From Tyto alba (Eukaryota > Chordata > Aves > Strigiformes > Tytonidae): DNA of 64,000 bases. Below the pieces are notes generated by a model that was not told the DNA's origin, ran no database searches, and saw only the letters and a list, made by a program, of their open reading frames with translations. Where the stretch lies: contig NW_024881272.1 in the NCBI RefSeq assembly GCF_018691265.1, forward strand, positions 23,859,323 to 23,923,322. Reading direction: 5' to 3'. The translations under genes were made by a program, and so were the position numbers. Below are positions 42,801 through 54,800 of this stretch, piece after piece; the first letter of the stretch is position 1; every line of letters begins with the position of its first letter.

Positions 42801-45800
42801 GCTGTGTAGAGCACCAGATGGGGCATGCTGTTGGTAGCCCTGGGGCATGTCCTGCCTTGCCTGTCTACCTGACATCCTTCACACAAGCAGGAACAGCCGT
42901 GCTCTGGCCAGGAGCCACCACGGCTGGTCCCATCCTGGGCAAGGTGCTTGGGAAAGGGGGATGAGAAGACCAGCAGCTGTGTTTTTCCAGAATATTCTGC
43001 TGGCTTCCGACAGCTTGCAGCATGACTCTTCAGCGTCAGTTTTGTTTCCATCCTACGAATAACTTAGTTTAGTTTGTAGACGTTGTCATCCCACCACTCA
43101 CCCTCTCTCCCTGAGGTGCTGCGCCACGGAGGCTCCAGCACACATCCCTGGGAGCTCTGCTGGAAACCCTCCCAGAAGCTCCCTGCAGGAGGAGCTGGGC
43201 TCTGGGGTGGTGTTGCTGGGCTCTGGATGCCTCTCCGGAGAGTTCACTGGTGACAGCGGGCACAGTGTGAGGGGTGCAGGCGAGGTGCTGGGATGGTGGT
43301 GCTGGGAAAGCTGTCGCATGGCTGGAAAGCTGACCCTGTCTGGGGAGGGGTCTTACGACCCAATTGCTCACCGTTCCTCTAATGAAGGGGTAGTGGCACC
43401 TCCCCAGCATGAGCATCGAGTGCCCCCTCTTTGCTGTTGTTACGATGCAGCAGCCGTTTTTTTTTTGGCGTAGACAGTGCCAGAGTCTCTGCTGCTGGGA
43501 CTGGGTGTAGGATGCTCATGCACCGGGGCTGGGTGCGGGATGCTCGTCCCTCGACTTCACACTGGGTCTGCCTGGTGGCTCGCTCGCCCGCCTTCAGTTG
43601 GGTGATCCCACGGAGCACCAAGGTCTGCTTGCATGGAGGTGTTGGCAGGATCTGACCTTATCCAGCAGCACTGGTAGCCCCAGGCAGGTGGAGGATGAGC
43701 CCACATCCACTTCCCAGTATACGCCAGCCTCCTCTCTGCTGCCCTGCCACGCTCCCCATCACTCACGGCGCTGTGTAAGGCTCACCCCACGCACATATCG
43801 CTCCAGGGGGGCTTGCTTCGGTGTGCCCGGAGTGTGCGCAGCACCACGCTTTGCCTGCCCAGCTCCCCACCGTCAGACCGAGCAACACCACCCCAGCTCC
43901 CCACCATCAGACCGTGCAGCAGCAGCCCTGCAGCCGGCAGAGGTGAACGGCTGGGGAGCTGGCGGGTTGGGAACCCAGCGCTGGGGGCCAGGTCTGCCCT
44001 CCACACGTGGTGTGTACTTTGCAAACCTCGTACTGGATTAGAGGTTAGGGCTCCTGGGGCACGTGTGCAGGTTGTGTCTCATAATATGTGATGCACAGGG
44101 ATTTATTTTTCCCCCCCCCCACACAATTTTTTAAGTGTTAGGAAGACTATTCAAAATAGAAGAAATTCATTAGTTAGGGAATGTGTGGGGGTGTAAACAG
44201 GGGGTCTGGGAGGAGGTGGGGAGGGTCCTGGGCTAGGAAGCAGGCAGAGGAGACCACTGCACTTTGTCGGGGTGCCCAGCGAGCAGGGAGGGGAAAGAGT
44301 GGGCTGACACTGGCTCTGGGAATCTCAAGTGAGATTTCTTTTGGAAGGAAATAAGCAGCAAGCTCTGACGAGAGCAAGTAAGAGACTGAGCTGGTAATGG
44401 AAGAGATAGTTGGGAGCTCCATCGCAAGCCCTGCTGCAGGATGACTCAGTCCTTAGCAAAAGAGCAGGGGTAGGAGCCAGGTTCCTACCACCAGGAGTGG
44501 TTGAGCTTTTAGTACATCTGCAGCTACTGCTCGTTAGTGAAGTAAATTGTTGATGGAAGGGGACGACAGCACTTACCGCTGCCCCAGCACCTGAGTGATG
44601 CTCTGGGCAAAAGTCGAGATAACTGGGAACAGAGCAGGGTTTCAGCCAGCTGCTGCTAACTCATGGGCTCTTTCAGGACAGATTTCTCTCTCCCCATGTC
44701 CTGCTTATCTAGGGTTAACCTTTTCTGTCAGGATACATTTTTTAGTGGGACAGATACCTGTCCCTCTGCTGACCACATTGGCTGGCTCCATCTCCTACGA
44801 CGTACTTCATAACCTCTTTCTTTATAAGAAAGAGGTTATCCTCATTTTCCCCTGCCACAAAGTCTTGAACAGACATGTTTCAAATGATCACCCAGGCAAT
44901 GCCATTGCTATAACGTTCCTGCCTTTTTGTCCCATTCTGTGGTCTTGTGCTGGGAAGCAGCGGGAGGCACAAGCGCTTGCTTGGGAAGCTTGTTCCTGTG
45001 CCCCTGGCTGCCAGCTCTGCAGGCTTAAAAATAGGGTTTAAATCCTCTCCTGGATACAAGAGCCACACAATAATTTCACAGAGCTTTTTAGCAGGGAGGA
45101 GAGGGATATTTGACACCTGGAGCCAGGATGGGCACACAAAAAATCCTCTGCACCTGCTGGAATCATCCTCCTATTTGATGGCAGGGTGTGATGAGTGCTG
45201 GATAGCCTAACAAATACCATTGCTTTTCCTTGCTCCTGGCATGTGCAGTCAACGATTTGAAATGAGACACGCTGTGCCAGGTAGAAAACCTTGCTGCTGA
45301 AAGATGGAGTTCAGACAGGGGTAGTTACTCTCCCGCTCTGTGTGCAAGGGCATCATTGGTTACCAGTTGCACCCACTCAGGATAAGTAATTAATTAATGT
45401 TGACCTTCAGATCTATATAATATTCCTCTGCAAATAAAGCCTTGCAGCCTGCATGAGGCTGTTCATGTGGATCTGAGCTCTGCAAAGCAGTAACTAGATC
45501 TCCCAAAGCTGTCAGAGCAGGTAAGTGATGTTCCCCTTCTCCATACGGAGAGACGGAGTGAGCAACCCTGGACTGTTGCGGGAGGTGGTGACCAGAGGCA
45601 GGGTTAGGTGCCAGTTCTCCTGGCTCAGCTGTAACTGGGCAGGTTTGGGAATACTTGAGAGGGACTCTGTGGAGGGATTAATCCCTGAGTTTAGTGACTG
45701 TGGGTTTCCAGGGCTCTGTACAATCTGACAGACAAAGATATCTGCAGCGGCTCTTGCGTTCCTTGGGCTCCTGGACACAAGCTTTGGGCCCCGCATGCTT

Positions 45801-48800
45801 TCTAACAGCCAGTGCATCCACAGCAACTTTCTGAGAGCGAGCGGGGTGGAAGGCAGGAGTGCCAGTGTGCCGTGTTCCTTACAGCCCTCGTGTGGCAGAG
45901 GGTTCCTGCGCCCAGCCCAGTGATGGCGCATTGGCAGGGAAACAGGTGGGTTTGGCATGAGAGAAGATGAGGATGGGAGATGACTAAGGAAAAGAAATTT
46001 CCAGAGTGCAGCGAGAGAGGAGGAGGGGAAGAATGCTTTGCAGGTCCTCACCCACTGTCAGGTCACTCTCGCTTCGCCGAGGTGTCCAAGGAGGGAGGCC
46101 AGCTAATGCAGGTTGACGTGGGGAGGGGGGGCTGGCTTTGGCGGGCAGTCCAGGCACTGGGCTTCGTCCTGGTGAGCCTTCTCCTGGCAGGGCCGGCCGT
46201 GGTGGTGCTCCTCAGCTGCTCTAGGATGCTTCCCTCTCTCTTCTAGGCTCTCCATCAGCTGTATTACGACCCAAACATCGAGAATAAGAACTTGGCTCAG
46301 AAATGGCTGATGCAGGCGCAGGTCTCCCCCCAGGCTTGGCACTTCAGCTGGCTGCTTCTCCACATGGACAAGGTGCCCGAGATCCAGTACTTCGGTGCCA
46401 GCGCTCTCCACATTAAAATCTCCCGTTACTGGAATGACATCCCGGCCGACCAGTACGAGAGCCTCAAGTCACAGCTCTTCACCCACATCACCCGCTTCGC
46501 CAGCGGCTCCAAGATCGTGCTGACCCGGCTGTGCGTGGCGCTGGCCTCCCTGGCGCTCAGCATGATGCCGGAGGCTTGGCCCTGCGCCGTGGCAGACATG
46601 GTGCGCATGTTCCAGGCGGAGGACTCCAACGTGGACGGGCGAGCGCGGTGCCTGGCGCTGCTGGAGCTGCTGACGGTGCTGCCCGAGGAGTTTCAGACCA
46701 GCCGCCTGCCGCAGTACCGCAAGGGCCAGGTACGCAGCGTCCTGGCGCAGGAGTGCGGCTCTGTCTTCCCTTTGCTGGAGCAGCTGCTGCAGCAGCAGGA
46801 CTCCCCCGGTTTCATCAAGCAGAAGGTGTTGAAGTGCTTCTCCAGCTGGGTGCAGCTGGAGATCCCGCTGATGGACTGCGAGAACCTGATCCAGGCAGCT
46901 TTCACTTCTCTGCAGGACCCGGAGCTCTTTGACACAGCGGTGGAGGCTGTTGTCAATGCCATTTCCCAGCCCGATGCCCAGAGGTAAGGGCAGCGTCACC
47001 TGTGCGCTCCGGGCTGATGCTCCTGGGCATTGTCAGGGGAACAGGGTGGGGAGGCAAAACCTCAGGCTTTTTTCTAGCTACCATTGGCTCCGGAGGTGAT
47101 GTTGACAGGGTTTGGAAGCGGGAGATGTTAAAAGCAGCCGGCGGCTGCTGGTTTCACATGGTTGGTCCTGGAATGCTTTGCACCATGGTTGGCTTGTGGG
47201 GACCATGTAGCAGCCCATCTCCACCCTCCTCCTCTCAAGCAGACGAGGATGCTCCCTTCTGGCTCCTCGTGTCAGATCCTGCAGCACCCTACCAGGGAGC
47301 AGCTGCTTGGGGGAGGTCAGAGACCCTCCTCTGCCTCATGCTGCTGGTCCAGCCAAGGAGCTGATTTGATGCAGAGATAATAAAACCAGACCTGTCTGTC
47401 TTCTCCCTCCTCCTGGCTCCAACAGCTCGTGCCAGCCGAGGACTCACCCTTTGTTTGTGGCCAGGGCTGCCCCTGGAGCAGCTGAGCTGGCAGTGGGGCT
47501 GGGGCAGGTCCTGCAGAGCTCCTAGCTCGTCTGCTTGACCGTGTTGTCTGAGCTGCTGTCAGCTCTCGGGACCGATGCCTGCAGAAGGGAGAGTACATCT
47601 CCTCCCGTTCCCGTGGCCACATCTCCTCCTGGCTGCTTAGCAACCTTTCCCTGAAGAGGAGGGTTTCCTTGAAGTCTGGGCTGAGCTGCTGCCGCTGCTG
47701 TGCATCCCTGTGCACCGCTGCACACCGCGCAGGCTCCGACCCTCTGCAGCGGCGCGGATGCTGCTGCCGCTGCGGTTGTGAGCCCTGGGCCTCCCCTTGG
47801 CTGCAGGGCAGGGGCAGCCGGCGAGGTGCCCAGCCCGAGGGCAGCCTGGGGCTGTCCTCTTCAATGACAAGGGGGTTGCATCTGGAGCCTGAAAGTCCTG
47901 GTGCACAAAGGGACCCATGAGGATTTTGATGCGTTGACAGGTGTGAGGAGGGGGTGCCTCATTTGCTAGCAGCCAGAAGGTGACCACAAGCAGCTTTTCC
48001 TTGTACCCGGCAAAGGCTGTGGGCCCTGCCAAAGCCTTGTAGCAGGACTAGTGCAGAAAATGAAAAGGTGAGAGGAGGTGAATTGCAGTTCTGAAATGTT
48101 GAACTCTGTCTTGCTCCTTTCCATTTCCCTTGAGTTTAAGAGGTCCCTTGGCTGTGATTCTTCACCTGTGTTCAGGAGTTTGGCCCTGCAGCGCTGTTCT
48201 TCGGTTGCATTAAAAGCATGAGCTTTCTGTTGAGCTCTCAAAGTGAATTTTGGTGGCTGACAGCAGCCTTCCTCACTGCTTCTGTGCTGACCCTGCTATG
48301 CAGTTTCTGGCCCTGTTCAGTTCAGTCCTGATACTCTGGCTGCTCCCTTACAGGATCACCAGCACTTGCTCTTCATCCTTCTCCCCGGAGGCATTTTTGC
48401 CTGTGACAGAGCACCCTCCTGTCCGTAGGTGTGCGGGCAGCGGCCAGGACGGGGTGAGCAGCTGGTCTGAAAGGCTGCCCAGTGTGTGAAGCTGGCGCAG
48501 CCCCCACGCCCGGGGCACGGGGACAGCGGGGGCATTGTCACAGGGACACCCTGCCAGGCAGCGTGTGGTGTCGGCTGCTCCAGGGAGGAGCAGGACTGTA
48601 CTCTGGGATGTCTTCAGGAGTGAGGTAGCTCACAGAGCCGCTGCTTCACAGATCCACTGCTTCCTGGTCCCGGTGGGCTCTCTCTGCCCCTTTGTTCCTT
48701 GTGTCCTCTATCCCACTCCCTCCTCCCGCTTCCCCTGGTGCTGGCTGTCCCGCCCCTCCAGCTTTGTTGCTCAGCCACGGCGGATCCAGCTCTTTCCTGA

Positions 48801-51800
48801 GCCCTCAGGGAGTCTCCTGACCTTTCTGTCTCTTATCTTCACAGTCTGGGAGATCCCTGCTGCTTTTCAGCTGCTCTCTGCCTCCACAGTCTCTCGCCTT
48901 TGTTTCCGCAGGGGCCTGGCTCCCCGCTGCCCTTAGCCACAGGCTCAGAGCACCCTCGCTTCTGGGATGGTGACATGGTCCTCTACAAAGCTTTGTGGGG
49001 CATTGCTCTGTGTGAGGGCTGGTCTCGGGGCTCCCCGCTGTCCCATGGGTTCCCCTGGGTGTTAAGGACCCCGTGTCTTTCCTCCTTGCCCCCTCCCAGG
49101 TGGCTTCATTGGCACTGGTGCGGAGGCGATCATGCAGGTGTGCTTCTACCATCAGCAGAAGGCTCGGTGGCTCATGAGCTTGGCTTCTGCCGCTGAGGAT
49201 TAGGTAGCCTGGGGGCCATCTTCCCATGGGAGCACCACCTTGCAAGACATCCCTCGCACTGCAGCTCCTCACCCTGGGAGCAGCTGGCTGCCACCCGTGT
49301 CCAGGTGGGGAAGGGCAGGTGGGACCTCATGGGCAAGGGTCCCCTGGCCATGGCACTGCATCACTCTTGAGTAAGCCGTTTGTGCTGACGGCTTCCACTT
49401 CCCTGCCTGCAGGAAGCAGCGGGTGGCTTTCCTGCCTCCAAGGTGTTACTACAGATGATGCAGCAGAGATTTGTAGGTGCGAAGCGTTTCATCTCCTTAG
49501 CTGCCAGGCAGGTGGGAACCCGTTGCATCCAGAGGTAGGGGTGTCTTGGGCATTGCTGGAGTCTGGACACCACTCCTCCGGTAGGATATGGCATTCCTGA
49601 GAAGAAACCTTGGAGGCTTGGCAGGAGCTTGCAACTGGAACACCTCTGTGCACACCTCAGGGTCAGTGGAAAGCTCCTGTGTCGCAGGAGGGCAGGAGTG
49701 GAGGTATTGTTGCATCTCATTTGCAGAGGAGGCTTGCGCTGGATTTTCCGTCTCGTTTGAGGATTATCCCCCGGCTAAGCAGGTCAGAGAGCTCGGTGGC
49801 ACGTGCTGCACGGGGGGAGCTGGCACGCAGCCCTTGGCCATGCTCCTGCAGCCTGGCAGGTAGTAGTGTCAGGGGGGAGAGGGACCTCCACGTGGTGTGT
49901 GCCCGTGGTGGGATTTACAGAGCGTGGGCATCGGACACTGAGCTGCCTCTCTGAAAGCAGCAGGGTGTTTCTGCAGTGGTGGAGCTAGCGGGATTACAGG
50001 TGTCCGGGTGGGATTGCTTGGTGTCTGGCTCATCCCTTCCCAGCTGGGCCAGTGCTGAATCCCTGAAGAGGAATTGCACTAGAAGAATTTTCCAAGAGCT
50101 TCATTAGAAACAGGTTTTTAATATGTTGGGTTTTTTTCATCAGGATGTGGCTCGGATTTTAGATTAGGAAGGATGAGATTGTCCTGTGTGAGCTGCCCGT
50201 ATCTACCCTCTGCAGGTTGTCACCTGCACCATGGTGTGGTTTGGGGAGGGTTGTGGGGAGAGCAGAGGAGGTGCTGGTCGAATGGAGGGAACTGCTGACG
50301 CTGCAGTTCACTGGGCTTTGAGAAGGACTGGACAAACTCACAGAAAAAAAATTCGCTCAGCTGCTAAATACCAAGATAACAAATCTTGCTCAAGAAAGCT
50401 GACACAAATCGCTGGAGGGAGATCCATGGGGAACCGTCTCTGTATGGCTGCCACATTCATACACGCTTTCACAGGCATTCCCAGTCATCGTCTGCTGGAG
50501 GCAGGCTGCTCACCTGGGCGGCCAGAGGCTCGCAGGGGTCAGAATGGTCTTGTCCTCTCCTGCCCAGCACTGGGGTGCTGAGGGTAGGAAGCGGTGGCTG
50601 GCAGCACGGCCAGCAGGCACGGTGTTTGCCTCCTGGGCAGGTCAGGGCCATGGTGCCAGCTCATTGCTCGGGGCTGGGAAGCAGCATCGAGTAGGTGGGG
50701 TGGCCTCCTGCTCCTGGATGTGGAGGAGAGGAGCCCGGCTCCGGCTGGCTTGGCCGTGGCTCTTGAGTGACTGGTTAAAACAATTCACCCTCCTCGCTGT
50801 GGACCCTTATGTCTGCATAGGCAGTGAGCAGAGCCAGGTGGTGCTCAGGACATGGTTCACCTAAGCTTTTCTAGAAGCCTTCACTAACATGGGATGAGTT
50901 GCAGCATGGAAGCAAATCCAGGTCGTTCTCTCTGTTGGCTGTGCAGGGAGTCCAGAGGACTAGCTCAGCTCTAGGCATCTGCACTCTGAGTATTTCAAGG
51001 TAACCAGCGGAAGCAGGACCCTTGTCATAAACTCCTAAAGTTGTGAAAACATCTTTAAGGTAATGTAAGCCCAGTGCTGCAGAGGCAGGATGGCTGTGTC
51101 GTACACTGAAGCAGTGGAAGGCACAAAAGGCCCTGTGCCTTTTTGTCAACTCCCTTGGGCTGACCCTGACTGCAGCATTGGTTCCCTGGGAGAGAAGCCG
51201 ATGAATTCCCAAATTCTCCACTATCGCTGTGCTTCCACACTGCCATAAGCATCACTTATGGGGCATCAGAGGCTTCAAAATCGTTTACACCACCAGTGTG
51301 GCTCTCTCCCTGTGCTGGTGGCACCGATGGCTTTGGTCGCTGCTACATCAGCCATAGCAAGAGCCACCAGCACGCTGGGCAGACCTGCTGCTCCAGGGTG
51401 GAGGCGTCCTGGTGTCAGCACTTGCATCTCTTCCCCGTTGTGGGCACAGGAGAGCTGGCATCACGTCTGCCTCCCACTCCGAGCATCCTTGGCCCCGCAC
51501 CTGCACGCAGTGGGGCAGACGGGGAGGGCATGGAATAGCTGCAGCACCGGATAACACGCCTCGGCGGGCAGGGAAATGGCAGGCTGCTCATAAGCCTCCA
51601 GCACGGCCTCTCTCCAGGGGCCCTGGGCTGCGTTTCACCTTGGCTGCCTCCTTCTCGTTGCCTTGGTTACCATCACTTGCAGGCAGCGGCGCAGAGGGGA
51701 GGCTGATGTGCGTGATGTGATGTGGGAGAGCTGTGCCGCGCAGGGCTGCGGCAGCCCAGGAGGGTGGGGGGCCGGGGGGGATGTGCCACGGGGCCAGCAT

Positions 51801-54800
51801 CCTCTCGGGGTGGAAGTCCCCGAGGGTGGCTGCCCGCTTCACCCCAGCCAGAGAGCACCATCTCGATGTGCCCACGCTGGGGAGTCGTGTGGCTTCCCAC
51901 CGGCAGTTCTGGCTGCCTCCGCGCAGAGCTGAGAAGCACGGGCTGCAAGCGTGGCGAAAAGAGCCCGCAGGTCTGCCCTCACCGCCCCTCTCCTGCTCCC
52001 CATCCCCGCCGATGCTGCAGCACGTGGGCACAGCTCGCTCAGAGTTGGTCATGGCAGTGACAATTTAGTGCTGGCAGCCCTGATGGCACGTTTGGGCAGG
52101 CAGAGGCAGATGCCCACAACGTGGTAGAGTGGGCCACAGAGCTGGTGGCCGCTGGCTCGGCCCTTCTCTTCACTTTTAGAGGTGCTGCTGTGGGAATACT
52201 CAGGGCTTCAGCCATTGTCCCAAAGCCACAGGCTGGGAGGAGAGTCCCTGTAAGTAGTAAAGGCTTCTGGATGTGTCCCATTGCACAGAGCAGCCTTCCA
52301 GTAGGGAACGCTGGGCAGGAGCCCTGCGAGAGCATCAGGAGGGCTGGATGCCACGGCAGCCGGTGAGGTGATGCCCGGCACTGATTCAGGCTGTGGTTGC
52401 AGGTACGTGAACACTCTCCTGAAGCTCATCCCCCCTGTGCTGGGGCTCCAAGAGCAGCTGCGCCAGGCGGTCCAGAGCGGGGACATGGAGACGTCGCACG
52501 GGATCTGCCGCATCGCCGTGGCCTTGGGGGAGAACCACTCCCGGTGAGTGCTGGGGACAGTCCCCAGGAGAGGGAATGAGCTTGAAACAGCCCACTGTTC
52601 CCCACACGCTGCTTCGTCCAGGGCCTGTCCTGCACCCGGTGATGTGTGTCAGGGCAGATGAGCCAGGCTGCCAGTGGTGGTGCCACCCTGACCATGCTCT
52701 CTGGTCCCTAGGGCTCTCCTGGACCAGGTGGAGCACTGGCAGAGCTTCCTGGCCCTGGTCAACATGATCATGTTCTGCACTGGCATCCCAGGACACTACC
52801 CCGTCAATGAAACCACCAGCTCCTTGACGCTCACCTTCTGGTACACGCTGCAGGTCAGTGGCCATCATGGGGCAGCCTGCCCAGGTCCTGCGCTCCAGGC
52901 AGGGCCAGAGGCACCAGTGCACGGGGACTGGGCTCTGGCCTGGCTGCGTTTGGTCCTCAGGGATTTCTGATGCCCCAACTCGTTGCCTTGCACTCGCAGC
53001 CGCCGTGGGGCACATGCCTCAGAAATCTTGGCCCTGTGGCTTGCTTTTTCCACCCCCGGTCTTCCTTGGAAGTCTGAGCCAGCCTTTAACGTCCTCGTTA
53101 ACATAACTAATTAAAACTTCATGCTATTTTTTTTTTTTTCCCAGCAGCAGACCTGGTTGTTTAGCTCCTTGCTGCACGGCTGCACCAGCTGCAGGCAGGG
53201 AGAAGAGCCCATGCCAGCTTACCGCAGGCTAAACCCTGCTGCTGGGCTGGCAGTCACAGTCTCTCGGAGGAGGAGAGAGGGCTGGGGGCTGCTGGTGGTT
53301 GCCCAGCATGGGGTCCCTCTCACAGGGCCAGTGTTCCCTGCACCAGCAGACCAGCCTTGCCATGTTTTGCTCTACTTTTAGCCCCCGTTTATCCCCCCAC
53401 TCTATTCCTCTGCAATCTGATGCAGCGTGGCTGAGCGTGGGCAGGGAAGGGAGCGATGCCGGCGCTGTGCTGGCAGCTCCCCTGCTGCGTGGGGCCAGGC
53501 TGAGGCTCCCACCTCCTCTCACTGCTGCTCCGGGTGGGTCTGAGGGTGCGGGTGCAGGCAGGAGAGCGCTGTGCTCCCCAGGCACCCATCCCAGCCTGCC
53601 TCGCAGGGGCTCCAAGGCACATGTGCTTCTGATGCAGGCATGCTCCTGAGCCTGGGACCCGGCAGGACAGTGCCATCCCACTGTAACCATGCTGTAACTG
53701 TGCTTCCACCAGCCTTGGGAGATATACCCAAGACCCCTGTGCAGCAGGTGTGCTAGCTCCGTTTTCTTTCCCCTGCAACACCTGATGTATTCCTCCTCCT
53801 GCTGCCAGGATGACATCCTCTCCTTCGAGCCAGACAAGCAGGCAGTGTACCAGCAAGTCTACAGGCCTGTCTACTTCCAGCTGGTGGACGTGCTGCTGCA
53901 CAAAGCCCAGTTTCCCTCCGATGAGGAGTACGGCTTCTGGTCTTCAGATGAGAAGGAGCAGTTTCGGATATACAGGTACTGCTGGGAGGTTGGGGTTTGC
54001 TTGTCAGGCAGGTGAGGATGCAGGCAGCATCCTGCCACCCTGGAGACTGAGTGCTGTGGGGAGACCCATGGAGGGACAGAGATTCCTTCCACCAACGGCT
54101 GTTTTGGCTGTGGTGGTGATATGGAAGCGAGCTGGTGTTTTGGCATGGCACCAGTTCTGCCTAGGAAGCCCTGGGAGCCCTCCACGTTGGGCTGGGGCAG
54201 CGTGCTTGTGCAGGCAGCACGGAGGGGAAGTGGTGTGTCCACGCATGGAGCGCTCTGCAGGGTATGGGAACAGCATTTGCAGACCCCCGTGTTCTCTGCA
54301 GGGTGGACATCTCTGACACGCTGATGTACGTGTATGAGATGCTGGGTGCTGAGCTCCTGAGTAGCCTCTATGACAAACTGGGACGACTCCTGACCAACAC
54401 AGAGCAGCCGTCCACGTGGCAGGTGAGCGAGGGGACCTGGGCACCTGGCTGATGGCTACCAGCCCCGCAGGGACCTATCCTCACCATGGGGCGTTGAGAG
54501 CAAAGGGGTGTGATAGGGGTGAGGAGCACGACCAGCTTGCCAGCACACATGCAGATTCTCTGCGGTCTGCTGGGGAGAGGAACAGGTCTTCTACCTCCCT
54601 GTCCTTAGCACTGCCCAGGGACCAGCTGCCTTGGCCAGTGTGTGGGGGTCTGAGCCAGAGCCTGGAGCTGGGGCTGGGATGGGCATCAGGGGTCAGTGCA
54701 TGGCTCTGACAATGACTCTTCTGCCCTGGCAGCACACGGAGGCCTTACTCTATGGCTTCCAGTCCATTGCTGAGACCATCGATGTGAATTACTCTGACGT

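Larger units (their letters stand above)
36723..46246 (+). other. IPO13: IPO13 intron 1 (9.5 kb)
   Basis: The intron runs from GTGAGC to CTTCTAG. Beyond the CpG island it holds A23 and G23 homopolymers, a 34-bp-period duplication and a perfect hairpin, all listed separately. An isolated AATAAA occurs at 45433. I see no nested gene. Confidence 0.85.

Noticed and set aside
44780..44870. MicroRNA precursor at the perfect hairpin
   Set aside because: The stem is only 14 bp and the flanks do not pair, which is too short for a canonical pre-miRNA.
45405..45445. TATA-like and AATAAA words close together in IPO13 intron 1
   Set aside because: They are isolated AT-rich words with no associated reading frame or splice signals; probably chance.
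46469..46999. 176-codon minus-strand frame opposite IPO13 exon 2
   Set aside because: It is an antisense shadow of a well-conserved coding exon.
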